A DNA stretch of 64,000 bases from Kingdonia uniflora (lineage: Eukaryota; Streptophyta; Magnoliopsida; Ranunculales; Circaeasteraceae): contig JACGCM010001161.1 of NCBI GenBank assembly GCA_014058105.1, positions 2,046,001 through 2,110,000 of the forward strand. The letters are read 5' to 3'. A program made the translations under genes and the position numbers. This document shows, piece by piece, positions 34,285-46,321 of the stretch (the stretch's first letter is position 1; the number at the start of each line of letters is the position of its first letter). The notes beneath the pieces were generated by a model. The model had not been told where the DNA came from and searched no databases. It saw nothing but the letters and a program-made list of their open reading frames with translations.

Positions 34285-37200
34285 ATGGCAAGGGAGAAGA
34301 TCCAGATCAAGAAGATAAATAACAAAGGAGCAAGGCAAGTGACCTTCTCTAAGAGAAGAAGAGGCCTTTTTAAAAAGGCTGAAGAGCTCTCTATTCTTTG
34401 TGATGCTGATGTTGCTGTCATCATCTTCTCTGCTACCGGCAAACTCTTTGAGTATTCAAACTTAAGGTCTCTCTCTTTCTCTCTCTCTCTCTCTTATAGA
34501 GTGTGAAGAACACAAGAGATCTCAAAGTGGGTTGTCTTGTTTAAGAGGGATAGATCTCTCATATTTTCTCTAGTATATTGAGAATTTGAGATCTGAAAAT
34601 GTGTTTCTTCAATGAGATCAAGAGGCAGTTGAACCAAAACAATTACATGTCATGCCATTATGTCACGAAACCCAAGTCTCATCTTCATGTTTAGGTTGTT
34701 TTTGTTTTTTCTAACTTTCAATAATATCACCTAATTTGTATGTTAGGTGTATCAGTGTATGTGTGTGTGTGTGTCTGATAAGTTTGTGATCTGGGTTCTT
34801 GTATGTAGTTTTGCTCCATCAGAAGATGAAAACATTTTTAGGATCTTCTAACTAAGGAATGCTTTGGTTTATGCCGTGATTGATTAACTGTAAGAATTTA
34901 ACCATTCAATTTTGCCAACGGTTAAGAACACAAGAAATTACATATATGATAAATATCATGATAATATGTGTTCGTTGTAGTCTAGATTTCGTTAGATAAC
35001 CTTTTGTTGATGAAATCTGTTTCAAATGCTATGATTGTATGGTAATCCGTAATTTATGAAAAAAGAACCAGTACAATTTTTTCTTAGAGTTTTAAGCTAT
35101 TGTATTGTTTCATTGTCTCCTTATCGTTCTAATAATCAAGAGGACGGGAATCCTCTTCCTGAAAGTATCCTCATGATCAAGGCCTTTTGTCCTCAATGAA
35201 GTTATTGTCAAGTGTTTGCTGTGGAGATACTTCATGTGCATAAATGTTAGGCCTTCTGTAATCTGTAACCTCAACCTCAATCTCACCATCATTCGCAATC
35301 GTCTGTTCCCTTAGAGCTGCAAATCTAATTACTAGCTCTATCATGATTCAATGCTTGATTCTTTTCGCTGTCTTATTCTCCCCTTAGTGATATACAACAT
35401 CAGCAATATCATCCACCCTTACCTTTCTACACATCCCATTCAATGAAAATGGAATCATCACAAAGAATAATATGAAACAAAGGCACAACACATAGATATT
35501 GGATACAAGGAACTAATTGTCTAACCTACTAATTCCTCCCGGCATTCACCTATGATAAAATTGGAACAATTAACCTTTTTCTTTCCTTCCGCACCATAAC
35601 TGTTGGATTGATCATTTACTCACGTCATCCATGCAATTTGTTTTTGTTCTCTTCGTTGCCTTCAAGAAATACTTCAGTTTCAAAACTGTGCATGCCTCAT
35701 TTCACTTCATTAGGCTTAGCATCACAAATATCTTCATCAGCGGTCATTTTTCTCGGCTCGGTGTATTCATTGCATTCTGTGAACTACAAATATAATCCAC
35801 TATAAATTAAGTGTGTGCAGATTATTAGCGTTCAGAGTGACCTACAAATGCCTTTTCCTGCTATTTGTTAGTGCATACATCGAAACTGTTCTACTTGCGA
35901 CTCCTCTTGTAAGTGCCATTAATTTAGAAAATAAAATTAACTTCGTAATTGGCTTTTTCTTCTCAAGAATGAAGGATATACTTGAAAGGCACCACTTGCA
36001 CTCAAAGAATCTTTATAAACTGGACCAACCGTCTCTTGAACTGCAGGTAAGCGCTTATCAAACTCTATTTTCTTCATTACATACTTTATATAGCTATATC
36101 TAGCAACACCGCTTAAGCTGCAATTTACATCATGTGCAGTATCATACTTGCGTAATACAAAATATTAGGGAATCTCTAGGAATCTAGTTATTAGATTAAT
36201 AGAAATTATTGCTTATATATAATAGAAATTACTTGCACATTATTTGGTTCTATACTGTTTTAAAACATATCTATTGCGAGAATTAATTAGTTATATACTC
36301 AATATTTATCAAACTGTTCCGAGGTTTTATTTACTTTTATTAGTTTGAAGCCATATTGGTGTTTAGCACTTGGTTTCTTGTAATGAGATGACGATGCAAT
36401 GTCTAGAGCATATAAGTTAGGAAACTCAAGACGGCAAAATAAGATTAAACCAAACAGATAAATTGTCCTTTTAAGTCATAAAATTGTTCTTCAACACAAT
36501 GGTGCTAATGTTTTAACCTCGGAAAAGGCATATAACTAGGGTGCTAATTACTCTTGTAAGCGTTTCAATGCTTTTCTTAAAGGAACTAAAGTGTTGATCA
36601 TTCTTTGAAGAGTTTCAACACTAGAGGGAATTTTATTCTCCTCTAATGTTGAAGCTGTTATATATTAATATATTATAATATTCTGTGATTCTCACACGTT
36701 TTCAGATCCATCAAGAAACAGTATACTCAGATTCATTTGAGGAATAAGTTAGTTAAGTCTACCAATTAAGCTACATTTAGTCGTAATCACTTAGTAACTC
36801 AAGACTCAGTGCTGACTAAAAATATTCGATGTCTTATTTAGCTCGAGAACGGTAACTACGCAAGGTTGACCAAGCAATTTGCGGATGAAACCCGACAGTT
36901 GAGGTATAACTAATCTTTTATTCTACGAGATACATGCATGTAATAAACTGCCAGATAATCCAATACACCGTCATTATAGGCAGATGAGAGGAGAAGAGCT
37001 TCAAGGCCTTAAGATAGTAGAACTCCAGCAACTCGAGAAATCTCTGGAAGCAGGATTAAGTCGTGTGCTCGAAACAAAGGTCCCCCTAAGAAGTTTGGTG
37101 ACTATGAAGATAAACCTAGACAAATTTTGAATTATTTCCTCACTAATATATTGGGTCACTAATGAATTTCAGGGTGAACTAATTATGAAAGAAATTGGCG

Positions 37201-37810
37201 CACTTCAAAAGAAGGTTAGACTCCAAATCTTTGCAAACTCTCACAGTGACATTTTAAATGAAAGATAAAGGCATTTTTTCTCTTAATTCCTGTACGACCC
37301 ATGCGTTGATGCAGGGAACGCAGCTAATGCAAGAGAACGAGCGGCTGAGACAGCAAGTGAGTCTATTTTCGATACTCATCCCTTTTCTTGCATGTTTTTT
37401 ATTTTTTATTTTTATGGTTTATACTGACGTCAATAACTCACGAAGCTCTTGTTGGATTACAGATGACGGGGAAGTCTACAGCTCAGACAGGTGTTGCTTT
37501 TGACCCTGGAAATGTGGTCACCGAAGAAGGCCAGTCATCGGACTCTGTCACTAATGAATGCTATCCTTCTCAAGAGGACGACAGTATGGATACACAGACA
37601 GATACGTCTCTCAAGTTGGGGTAAGTCTACCTTATCAATAAATATGACTCTAGTATATATATAAACTGCCTATTAAGTTAAAATGTCTTGAGAGTATCAT
37701 TGACGTAATAGTTTATTTTGATCAAGTTAAAATTCATCAAATTATCATATAATCATCACCATATTATAGTTAAATATCATCTTTAATTATGCAGATTCAC
37801 GTTTCTCTGA
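34285..37810 (+). CDS. SVP: SVP/AGL24-type (StMADS11 clade) MIKC MADS-box transcription factor
   Basis: Exons 34285-34466, 35968-36046, 36842-36903, 36980-37079, 37173-37214, 37315-37356, 37463-37620 and 37795-37810 join in frame to 226 aa. All introns are GT-AG, and the 79, 62, 100, 42 and 42-nt internal exons match the MIKC pattern. Residues 1-60 are the MADS domain ([48 protein letters not shown]). The I region is [16 protein letters not shown], and the K domain runs from about 87 to 170 ([25 protein letters not shown]). The tail ends TDTSLKLG then FTFL. The family binds CArG boxes as dimers in the nucleus; Arabidopsis members control flowering time and floral meristems. Intron 1 is 1501 bp. 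SVP versus AGL24 orthology is undecided. The gene looks intact. Confidence 0.93.
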
Positions 37811-38530
37811 ATGTGAGGTATGGAGGGCGGCCGTAAGAAGGAATAAGCTGTCTGTTATTATTTGATGTGTTTAGAAATTTGACTGTATAATTACATAAAC
37901 TCGGTGTGTAATGTGTATCACTCATATTTGTGGGTAAAGAAGAGACCCTTAGGCTTTGACAATACCATGTAACCTGTCTGATTTCTCAGAGTCGACATAA
38001 GTAAATTCCTTCCACCTTGTTGTATAGTTAAGTTTTTTATGTTTTAGCGTTTAAGGGCAGGAGAGGTGAACTATATGGTATACTTTTCTTAACCGGATAT
38101 CTGAGGCTTCCTTGGTGGCCAATGAGTCTTTTTATATTTACAGGAAAACAGATTGATTACTGTTAGCACAAGCACACTATTTCTTGTGCTTACCATCTGC
38201 TTAATAAAATATCATATTATGCGTCTTTCATTCAAGTTAAAACTCTGAATCCACCCTTGTAGGTCGTACTGATATGGACCTACAGATTTTTGTTTGATAA
38301 AATCATGAGTGATATTGACCCAACGAACTGCATGATAATGACTGAATTGATAAGAAAATCAGCAACATCAAACTTTCATTAGAATAAACGTTGGAGTATT
38401 GTCGGTTTGAATACTAGAGTATTCTGTTGGTTGGATGGAAAAAAATAAACGTTGATGCGCCTTTTAGTAAAGATAAATTATTCAATGGCCTTGATTTAGT
38501 AATTCGGGATAATCTTAATGTTTTGGGTGC
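37811..38530 (+). other. 3' flank of the MADS gene
   Basis: Downstream of the stop there is no further coding signal. AATAAA at 38203-38208 is a possible poly(A) signal. Nothing else is recognisable up to the RNase H remnant. Confidence 0.4.
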
Positions 38531-38531
38531 A

Positions 38532-38736
38532 GCTGAAGTTCTACCTATAGTTTTGCGTCTGCTGAAGAGGGCAAAGCATTAGCACTAATGGACGGCGTTC
38601 TCTGGGCCAGGGAGCGAGGTGCACAGTGTGTGAATATTGAAACTGATGTCGAAGCGATTAGCTCGTTTTGTGGAAATGGTTATGTAGATATGTCTTGGAC
38701 TACCAAAGCCATCTTCTGGGATTGTATGACACTGTT
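38532..38736 (+). pseudogene. RNase H-like (RVT_3) coding remnant, 5' part
   Basis: An open stretch reads SAEEGKALALMDGVLWARER then VNIETDVEAISSF. This is the AE...AL..G...A...G...V..ETD pattern of the plant RNase H-like domain found at the end of LINE-type polyproteins and in short host proteins. It is interrupted by Copia B at 38737 and continues at 44357. No start codon or upstream exon is evident. Confidence 0.65.
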
Positions 38737-39287
38737 TGTGGAGAAATTATGGTTTTTTGGGTTTGGGCCTTGGTCGTTCGAACGACCCTTGAATCCGTTT
38801 GAATGACTCTTGAATCCCCATGGAATTTTGGCCTAAGAGCCCAGGTCGTTCGAACGACCCTTGAATCCGTTCGAGCGACTCTTGAATCCCCCTAGAATTT
38901 TGGCCTAAACGCAAAGTTTCGTTTGAACGAAATCTGGTAACTTGGTTTTTTTGATGGTTTTCGAACCTCTTGTTTACCTCGAGATTTGAGCGATTGTAAA
39001 AGATTTTTCCTAGTATATAAAGGGAAACCTAAGTCATTTGTGAGCCACCCTTTTGACAATCCTTTGGTAAGAAACTTTGGGGGATTTCTTGAGTGAGAAA
39101 TCCAAAATTGGGCTTGAGTGATTGTAATTGGGACATTGAATAAACTCTCTCTCTCTTTCTTGAAAGTGGATGTAGGCAATTTGTCGAACCCCTATAATCT
39201 TGGTGTTGTGTGTTTCTTTGTTTGTGTTTGTTCATTGCTAACCCAAATCGACTTGGAGTTTGTGGCTTCCGGGCTTGTGGCTCAACA
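38737..39287 (+). repeat. 5' LTR of Copia B
   Basis: Holds TTCGAA palindromes, including GGTCGTTCGAACGACC at about 38770 and 38842, each followed by CCTTGAATCCGTT and a GAATTTTGGCC tail (38820, 38895). A TATA-like AGTATATAAAGGG lies at about 39012. A CTCTCTCTC run is near 39146. Confidence 0.9.
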
Positions 39288-39397
39288 ATTGGTGTCAGAG
39301 CGAGGTCGATTCCTCGGTTGTGCAATTTTGAGGTAACTTAGGGTTTCTCAATTTCACTTGATTTTGATTTGGTTAGTTCATGAAAATTAGGGAAAAC

Positions 39398-40336
39398 ATG
39401 GGAGATGAAGTTGATGTTGAAACTAGTTCTTTGTCTCCGAAAAGAAATACGATGGTGATGTTCAACAATGCAAAGATTGAAGTTGAAAATTTTAATGGTA
39501 CAAATAACTTCGGCATATGGAGATGCAAAGTTATTGATGCCCTAAGTCAACAAGACTTAGACGAGGTATTAGGGGATAAGCCGGATGAAATAGAGGAGAG
39601 TGTATGGCGAAAGATGAATAAGAGAGCATGTGACCAAATTCGATCTTGTCTTGCTCAAGACATTAAATACTTTGTGATGAATGAGACTTCTGCAAAAGAA
39701 ATTTGACGGATATTAGAAGAGAAGTATTTGGTAAAGAGCATCCAAAATCGACTCCACTTGAAGATGAAGCTTTATCGCTTTACTATGAGGCAATGGATTA
39801 GTATGTCTGAGCATTTGAATGACTTCACTAAGTTATTGGCCGACTTAGCGAATCTTGAAGAGATAGTTGGGGATGAAGATAAGACTCTATTATTCTTGAA
39901 CTCACTTCCAGAAGAATTCGAACATTTTGTTACGACGATTACTTATGGAAAGAGTTCTTTGAAGTACACGGATGTGACTACGACCGTAGTTAACCATGAG
40001 TACCGGAAAAAAGAGAAAAGAAAGACCGACAAGTCCACATCCGAAGTATTAACGATTCGGGGTAGATCCTCGGATAAGAAGAAGCCGTTTCGTAATAACT
40101 CTCGATCGAAATCGAGAGGTCGCGGGAGAAACTAGAACAATTTGACTAAGGACCAATGCGCATTTTGTAAGGAAACGGGACATTGGAAGGTTGATTGTCC
40201 TGCGCTCAAGAAGAAGAAAGCAGGAAAATTGGGTTCTTCTGTAAATTTGGCTCAGGACACAGAAACGGGAGGTAATGAATCTGACTACTTTTTTACTATA
40301 ACTTCTAGTGCATGTATTATTGATACAAATGAATGA
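39398..40336 (+). pseudogene. Copia B gag
   Basis: Starts MGDEVDVETSS (39398; an upstream in-frame Met is at 39380). It has KIEVENFNGTNNFGIWRCKV, then a TGA at 39704-39706 where the family has Trp. The capsid continues (MSEHLNDFTKLLADLANLEE, LLFLNSLPEEFEHFV), followed by a basic linker, a stop at 40133-40135, and the knuckle CAFCKETGHWKVDC at about 40157. Forms the particle and binds RNA. Confidence 0.85.
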
Positions 40337-41730
40337 ATTTTAGATTTGGGTGCTACTTATCATATTTGTCCCAAGAGGGCTTGTTTTTCTAGTTTAAAAT
40401 TGCTAGAAGATGGAGCGGTGGTGATGGGAAATGATAATTTATGCCGCATCATGGGGATAGGTATCATTCGACTAAAGTTGCACAATGGGTTGGTTAAAGA
40501 GATTGATGAGGTTCGGTTTATTCCGACAATAAGTAAGAACATTATCTCGACGGGGACACTTGAAGCGCAAGGCTGCAAGGTGGTGTCTGAGAATGGAGTA
40601 AAGAGGGTTCTTAAGAGAGCCATGATGATATTGAAGGGTCACATGAGAAGTAACAACTTATACTACTTGGATGGTACGGCTGTTCTTGGTGAGGTTTCTA
40701 CCGCGGGAAGATAGGAGATCACTTCCAAAGATACGACACGGTTATGGCACATGCGGGAGAAAAGTTTTTGAGAGCTCTCGCGAGCCAGGGGCTTTTGAAA
40801 GGTGCAAAGATGTGCAAATTAGATTTTTGTGAACACTGCGTTCTGGGCAAGCAAACAAGAGTTAAGTTCGGCACCGCTATTCACAGTACTCGTGGGACTC
40901 TTGATTATGTTCACTCTGATGTTTGAGGTCCCTCCAAGAATGCATTGCTTGGGGGAAGAATTACTTTGTGTCTTTTGTGGATGACTTTTCTAGGCGAGTT
41001 TGGGTATACACTATGAAGAGGAAGGATGAAGTCCTAGAAATTTTCATGACGTGGAAGAAGTTGATTGAGACTCAGACCGGCAGAAAGATCAAGTCGCTCT
41101 GTTCAAATAATGGTGAGGAGTACACTAGTGATCCATTCTTGCAAGTATGTCGAGATGAGGGGATAGTTGGAGACTTCACGGTTAGAGAGACACCGCAACA
41201 AAATGGGGTAGCCGAGCGTATGAACTGTACTTTACTGGAGAAGGTTCGGTGTATATTGTCCAATTCTGGGTTGGGCAAGGCGTTTTTGGATGAGGCCTTG
41301 ACTTATGCATGCTATCTCGTTAATAGGTTGCCTTCAGCTGTAATTGAGGGTAAAACACCAATGGAGGCTTGATCGGGAGAACCTGCTGCAGACTATGATA
41401 CTCTTCGTATATTTGGGTATTTGGCATATATACTATCATTTGAAGGATTGTAAGTTGGATCTGTGAGCAAGAAATGCCATTTTTCTAGGTAAGAAGAAGG
41501 GTGTGAAAGGTTACGAGTTGTGGGATACGAGAGACCGAAAGATCATTCTGAGCAGAGATGTCACTTTTGATGAGGCTTCTATGATGAATTCACATGACTC
41601 TGGGCACACAGAGGAGGCGACCAACGGGGTATTGCAGCGGGTAGAGATTGATGCGTCTTCACATTAGCCAGAGAGGTTCGTATATAGAGGGGGATCATCT
41701 ATCGGTGTGACAACTGGTGATGAGCCATTG
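40337..41730 (+). pseudogene. Copia B protease and integrase
   Basis: ILDLGATYHICP (40340) is the protease site with DLG in place of DSG. The integrase has the zinc part (MCKLDFCEHCVLGKQTRVKF), VHSDV then a TGA at 40924-40926 in place of Trp, SFVDDFSRRVWVYTMK, and TPQQNGVAERMNCTLLEKVR with the catalytic E. The middle aspartate region reads CSNNGEEY, so D has become N. Another TGA is at 41370-41372. Confidence 0.85.
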
Positions 41731-41871
41731 GTACATGTTCCAAATGATGAAGACACGGATGAAGGTGGAGCATTTGGTAGTACGGATGAAGAGATTCCAG
41801 TAGCGGAGTCAATCGCAAAGAGTAAACCAAAGAGGGATGTAAGCAAACTGAGTTAGCTTACAAAAGATATC

Positions 41872-43488
41872 GTGATTCCAAAAGCGAAGGCCATGGTAGC
41901 CTATGCACTTCCAGTCGTTGAAGAGGATGTTCCCTCCACCTATAAGGGGGCTATTTACGGTTCCGAGGCTAAACATTGGGAGGGAGGGATGAAGGAAGGG
42001 ATGTACTCTTTTTTCAAAAATGGAACTTGGGAACTTTCAAAGTTGCCGAAAGGAAAGAAAGCGATCGGTTGTAAATTGGTTTACACTAAGAAGCAAGGAT
42101 CTCTTGATGATGAAATACGCTTTAAGGCGAGATTAGTAGCCAAGGGCTACGCTCAAAGGGAAGGGATCGATTACAATGAGGTATTTTCTCCGGTTGTAAA
42201 ACATTCTTCCATACGGATCCTATTGGCCTTAGTAGCGCAATTCAATTTGGAGTTGCAACAACTCAATGTTAAGACGACGTTCTTACATGGAAATTTGAAA
42301 GAAGAGATCTATATGACTCAGCCGAGTGGATTTACGGTTGCGGGGAAGGAAGACTATGTGTGTAAGCTGAAAAAATTGTTGTACGGTTTGAAGTAGTCTC
42401 CGAGGCAATGGTGCAAACGGTTTGATCAGTTTATGATTGGGCAGAAGTACAAGCGGAGTCATTATGACCATTGTGTCTACTTACGTAAGCTACGTGACGG
42501 GTCCTTTATTTACTTGCTTTGTATGTGGATGATATGCTTATTGCGTGCAAGCACAAAAGCGAGATTGATAAGCTGAAAAAACAAATGGGTGAAGAATTTG
42601 AAATAAAGGATCTTGGTGATGCGAAAAAGATTCTTGGTATGGAGATTCATAGAGATAGAGAGAATGGAACGGTGCGTCTCTCTCAGACTTCGTATATGAG
42701 GAAGGTACTTCAAAGATTTGGCATTGATGGTAAGATAAAATCTGTAAGTACTCCCCTTGCTCCTCATTTTAAGCTTAAGGCTTCTATGTCTTCAAACATT
42801 GATGAGGAACGTGATTATATGAGTCAAGTTCCTTATGCTAGCGCGGTTGGTAGCTTGATGTATGCTATGGTTTGTACTCGGCCAGACATTTCACAGGCAG
42901 TTGGTATGGTTAGCCGATATATACATGATCCAGGTAGAGATTATTGACGAGCTGTGAAATGAATTTTACGGTATTTCAAAGGTACTGTGGATATCAGGCT
43001 AGAGTTTCATAAACATGATTCGACTGATCATTTCTATGTGGGTTATATATGTGGATTCTGACTACATGGGTGACTTGGATAGACGACGGTATACTATCAG
43101 TTATGTATTTACATTGGGTGGAGGGCCGGTTAGTTGGAGATCCACGCTACAGTCAACGGTGGAACTGTCAACTACCGAGGCGGAGTATATAGCCGTAACT
43201 GAGACGATAAAGGAATCCATTTGGATGAATGTTCTTTTGCGGGATTTGGGCATTAAGATGGATCATCTTGATGTCTACTGTGATAGTCAGAGCGTTATCT
43301 TCTTGGCAAAAGATCAGGTTCATCACCAGCGCACAAAGTATATTGATGTGCGCTATTACTTTGTCAGAGAAGTCCTGGAGAAGGGTGAGATTCTGTTAAA
43401 GAAGATTCACACCAAAGATAACCCGGCGGATATGTTTACGAAAGTTGTTTCGGGAATTAAGTTCAATCATTGTTTGGACTTAGTTTAA
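41872..43488 (+). pseudogene. Copia B reverse transcriptase and RNase H
   Basis: RT: NGTWELSKLPKGKKAIGCKL, RLVAKGYAQREGIDYNEVFS, LQQLNVKTTFLHGNLKEEIY, LYGLK then TAG at 42394-42396 for a conserved Gln, and YVDDMLIACK at 42519 after a one-base frameshift. Frame 42519-42947 ends in TGA where Trp is usual. RNase H: STTEAEYIAVTETIKESIW, VYCDSQSVIFLAKD and HQRTKYIDVRYYFV, with catalytic residues intact, ending 43488. Confidence 0.88.
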
Positions 43489-43783
43489 ATTCTTCATGTT
43501 GATTGATTGGATGTTTGCTGAACTACGCGCGTCATGATCCACGGAGGTACGTAGGCAACCATTGATTTGGTGCAGTCAATTTTATTTCCTTAGGACATTT
43601 GGTTTGCTTCTTGGTCCTTTGGGATGCTTGGTTTTGGTTGGTTTCCTTGGGCCTTTTGTATATTTGGGTCTTTTGAGACATTTGATGGTGGAGAGTGTTT
43701 GGTTGGGTCCGTTTGGTTGGTTTCTATGTTCGGCTCAAATTTCGGCTCGTTTGGTTTAGGAAATCTTCACCGAGATGGACAAT
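43489..43783 (+). other. 3' untranslated region of Copia B
   Basis: Short non-coding stretch between the polyprotein end and the LTR. TTCACCGAGATGGACAAT just before 43784 is the degraded polypurine tract. Open frames here are T/G-rich and not coding. Confidence 0.6.
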
Positions 43784-44356
43784 TGTGGAGAAATTATGGT
43801 TTTTTGGGTTTGGGCCTTGGTCGTTCGAACGACCCTTGAATCCGTTCGAGCGACTCTTGAATCCCCCTGGAATTTTGGCCTAAGAGCCCAGGTCGTTAGA
43901 ACGACCCTTAAATCCGTTCGAACGACTCTTGAATCCCCTTGCAATTTTGGCCCAGACGCAAAGTTTCGTTCGAACGAATTTAAGTGTCATTCGAACGAAA
44001 TCTGGTAACTTGATTTTTTAATGGTTTTCGAACCTCTTGTTTGCCTCGAGATTTGAGCGGCTGTAAAAGGTTTTCCCTAGTATATATAAGGAAACCTAAG
44101 CCATTTGTGAGCCACCCTTTTGACAATTCTTTGGTGAGAAACTTTGAGAGATTTTTTGAGTGAGAAATCCAAAATTGGGCTTGAGTGATTGTAAATGGGA
44201 CATTGAATAAACTCTCTCTCTCTCTCTCTTGAAAGTAGACGTAGGCAATTTGCCGAACCACTATAATTTTGGTGTTGTGTGTTTATTTATTTGTGTTTGT
44301 TCATTGCTAACTCAAATCGACTTGGAGTTTGTGGCTTCCGGGCTTGTGGCTCAACA
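43784..44356 (+). repeat. 3' LTR of Copia B
   Basis: Close to the 5' LTR, but 22 bp longer because it keeps an extra TTCGAACGA unit (43966 and 43989 against a single unit near 38924). Confidence 0.92.
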
Positions 44357-44515
44357 CTGTTATGTTATTTTGTCGATATATGTATTACTTATGCTCCGCG
44401 TAATGTGAATTCAGCTGTCCATGTGATCGCCACTAGGCCCATGGGCAACAATTTTTGTATAATTTGGTATGATTCTCCCCTCGGCTAGCTCCAAGCTGCC
44501 CTCGCGGGAAATAAA
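44357..44515 (+). pseudogene. RNase H-like coding remnant, 3' part
   Basis: From the target duplication the same frame as 38532-38736 continues. It reads YAPRNVNSAVHVIA, the R..N..AH.LA-like end of the RNase H domain, then WYDSPLG and a TAG. Frame continuity across the insertion shows Copia B landed in a once-coding sequence. Confidence 0.65.
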
Positions 44516-46103
44516 ACCACTTTTGTAACGCCTTTTGATTAAGATATATATGGTTTACCAATAATAATTAAAAAAAACTTGCATTATAATAAAATCAATG
44601 AGCTTCAAATGAGTATGCAACATCAATCAGGCAAATATGGAGTAAAATTGCTATACTCAGGGTATGCTTGGTTCACCGCATGGGCATGTAAATGCACCAT
44701 CATGCAGATGTCTGCTGATTTTTGGGTGATTGCTTGGGGCCTCTTCTTCCTGGTGCAATGCAAGGGGTTGCAACAGATCTACCCTTAACAAATATCTGCA
44801 CTGGGTTGCAGTAATAAATTGTCTGCACCGACTTGCAGTCTATGCTCCAAAGTCCAGATCGTAATTTTAAAAAGGGGGAAAGTGAATTAAATATTTCTTC
44901 CACGTATCTCTCTCCACAACTTTCTTCCCTCGCGAATCTCACTCACGCCACAACCACCAGTGGGTCGGGCTCAAAACCCATGGGTACCCCGAAACCCGGA
45001 CCGAAAAATTAACCCGAAACTCGATCCGAACCCACATATCTCATCGAGTTGGGTACGGTTCGAAAGTTATACCCAATTCGAAACCTGAACCCGATCCTGA
45101 TCGCGATCTGAAATTTACCCGAAACTCGAAAAAAAAAAAAAAAAAAACCGAATTAAAACCCGCTGTATATGTAAATATTTTGTAGGTACATTCATGTATT
45201 TTAGTCATGCACACACCAAAAGCTAAAGTATATTTACTTTAAAGTTAAGGCATTTAGTTTCTTAATATCTCAATCATGAGTTATTACTTATTACTCTAAA
45301 ATTACAAACGACATTTGATGTTATAAGCAACCAACAATATGTTAATAGTCGTGAATGTGATCAATTAAAATATACGCGACGAAATTCTTATAATCAATAT
45401 TTAATAAAATTATTTTAAGTACACATTTATTTCTAACCGTGAATGTGTTAAATTACTAGTTCTATGAAAATTTTAAAAACACACTAACTTACATTTATAA
45501 AAAACATAAGATTGAATTTGTTTAGCTCATAAATCACAGGTTTAGATTGAAATTAGATTTTGGGTTTCAAAACCCATTACCCAACCTAAATTATAACTTG
45601 TACTTTGAAGTATTGTGTTGGGTACGGGTTTTTTAAAATCAAAACCCAAACCTGAAGATAATGGGCAAACCCAAAACTAAAAAATACCTGCACATCCCTA
45701 GTGGGTTTGAAACCCATGAGGTTGGAAACTCAGGGTTACAAATGAATCCCTATATATAAAACCAAAACCCAAACCCAAACCCAAACCCAAACCTAATGAT
45801 AATGGGCAAAAACCTAACCCATTAAAAAATACCTACACATCCCTAGTGGGTTCGAAACCCATGAGGTTGGAAACTCAGCTTACCTTTTAAAAACTTGGTT
45901 CCTTCCAAAATTTACAAATAGTGCATTGCATCTAGGTGCAATTGCAGGCTTTCAGAATGCATCCAGTTGCGGCAAACCTAACACAGAATCAACTTTTAAT
46001 TTTTTTTAGAAAGGATCACCTAGAAATTAAAAAACTTCAATAGATTACTAAATGACCATAAAAATAACCTGGGACAACATAAATATTTAGTTTTGAAATT
46101 GGT
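44516..46103. other. Intergenic region with minisatellite-like duplications
   Basis: No supported gene. 44950-45160 repeats words such as AACCCGAAAC and GGTTCGAA. 45640-45735 and 45785-45880 are two copies of a ~95-bp unit ending ACATCCCTAGTGGGTT then GGAAACTCAG, separated by an (AACCCA)n run at about 45762-45795. Confidence 0.6.
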
Positions 46104-46297
46104 AGAGGTGTGCCAACCATTGTAGTAGTGCAATACAAAGGCGACACCTGAAGATCCCAATAGCAAGCAATTGTGTTGGAACCTCCGCAATGAAAAATTA
46201 ATTTAATACCGTGTGGACCATTGGACCACGTATCAGATATTATACTGATAAGAACAGATACTACACTTGATCTTAGCCAAAAGGCCGAGAAAGGTAT
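46104..46297 (-). ncRNA. U2: U2 spliceosomal snRNA gene
   Basis: The minus strand from 46297 reads ATACCTTTCTCGGCC, then TTTTGGCTAAGATCAAGTG, GTAGTATCTGTTCTTATCAG and TAATATCTGATACGTGG. This is the near-invariant 5' half of U2, including the branch-point pairing GTAGTA. A hairpin TTGTA-TACAA near 46135-46120 fits stem IV, and length (~194 nt) is usual. The Sm-like site AATTTTTC differs from the normal ATTTTTG, and stem IIb has one T-T mismatch, so it may be a variant copy. U2 pairs with the intron branch site in the spliceosome. Confidence 0.88.
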
Positions 46298-46321
46298 GCT
46301 TTAGTAAGATATTCCGGCTGC

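Larger units (their letters stand above)
38737..44356 (+). mobile_element. Copia B, complete Ty1/copia retrotransposon
   Basis: LTRs 38737-39287 (551 bp) and 43784-44356 (573 bp) both start TGTGGAGAAATTATGG and end GTGGCTCAACA. The target duplication is perfect: CTGTT at 38732-38736 and 44357-44361. PBS TGGTGTCAGAGC (39290-39301) matches initiator-Met type with one change. Gag, protease, integrase, RT and RNase H follow in copia order. It is full length but inactivated by stops and a frameshift. Confidence 0.95.

Noticed and set aside
35110..35298. Minus-strand open frame in MADS intron 1
   Set aside because: No recognisable motif and sits wholly within a 1.5-kb intron.
38770..38790. GTTCGAAC as a tRNA B box
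   Set aside because: No A box, acceptor stem or cloverleaf can be drawn around any of the copies.
43562..44008. Overlapping plus-strand frames rich in Trp, Phe and Gly
   Set aside because: They lie in the 3' untranslated region and LTR of Copia B and result from T/G-rich repeats.
45762..45795. AACCCAAACCCA run as an interstitial telomere repeat
   Set aside because: The unit is AACCCA, not the plant telomere unit CCCTAAA; it is a simple hexamer run.
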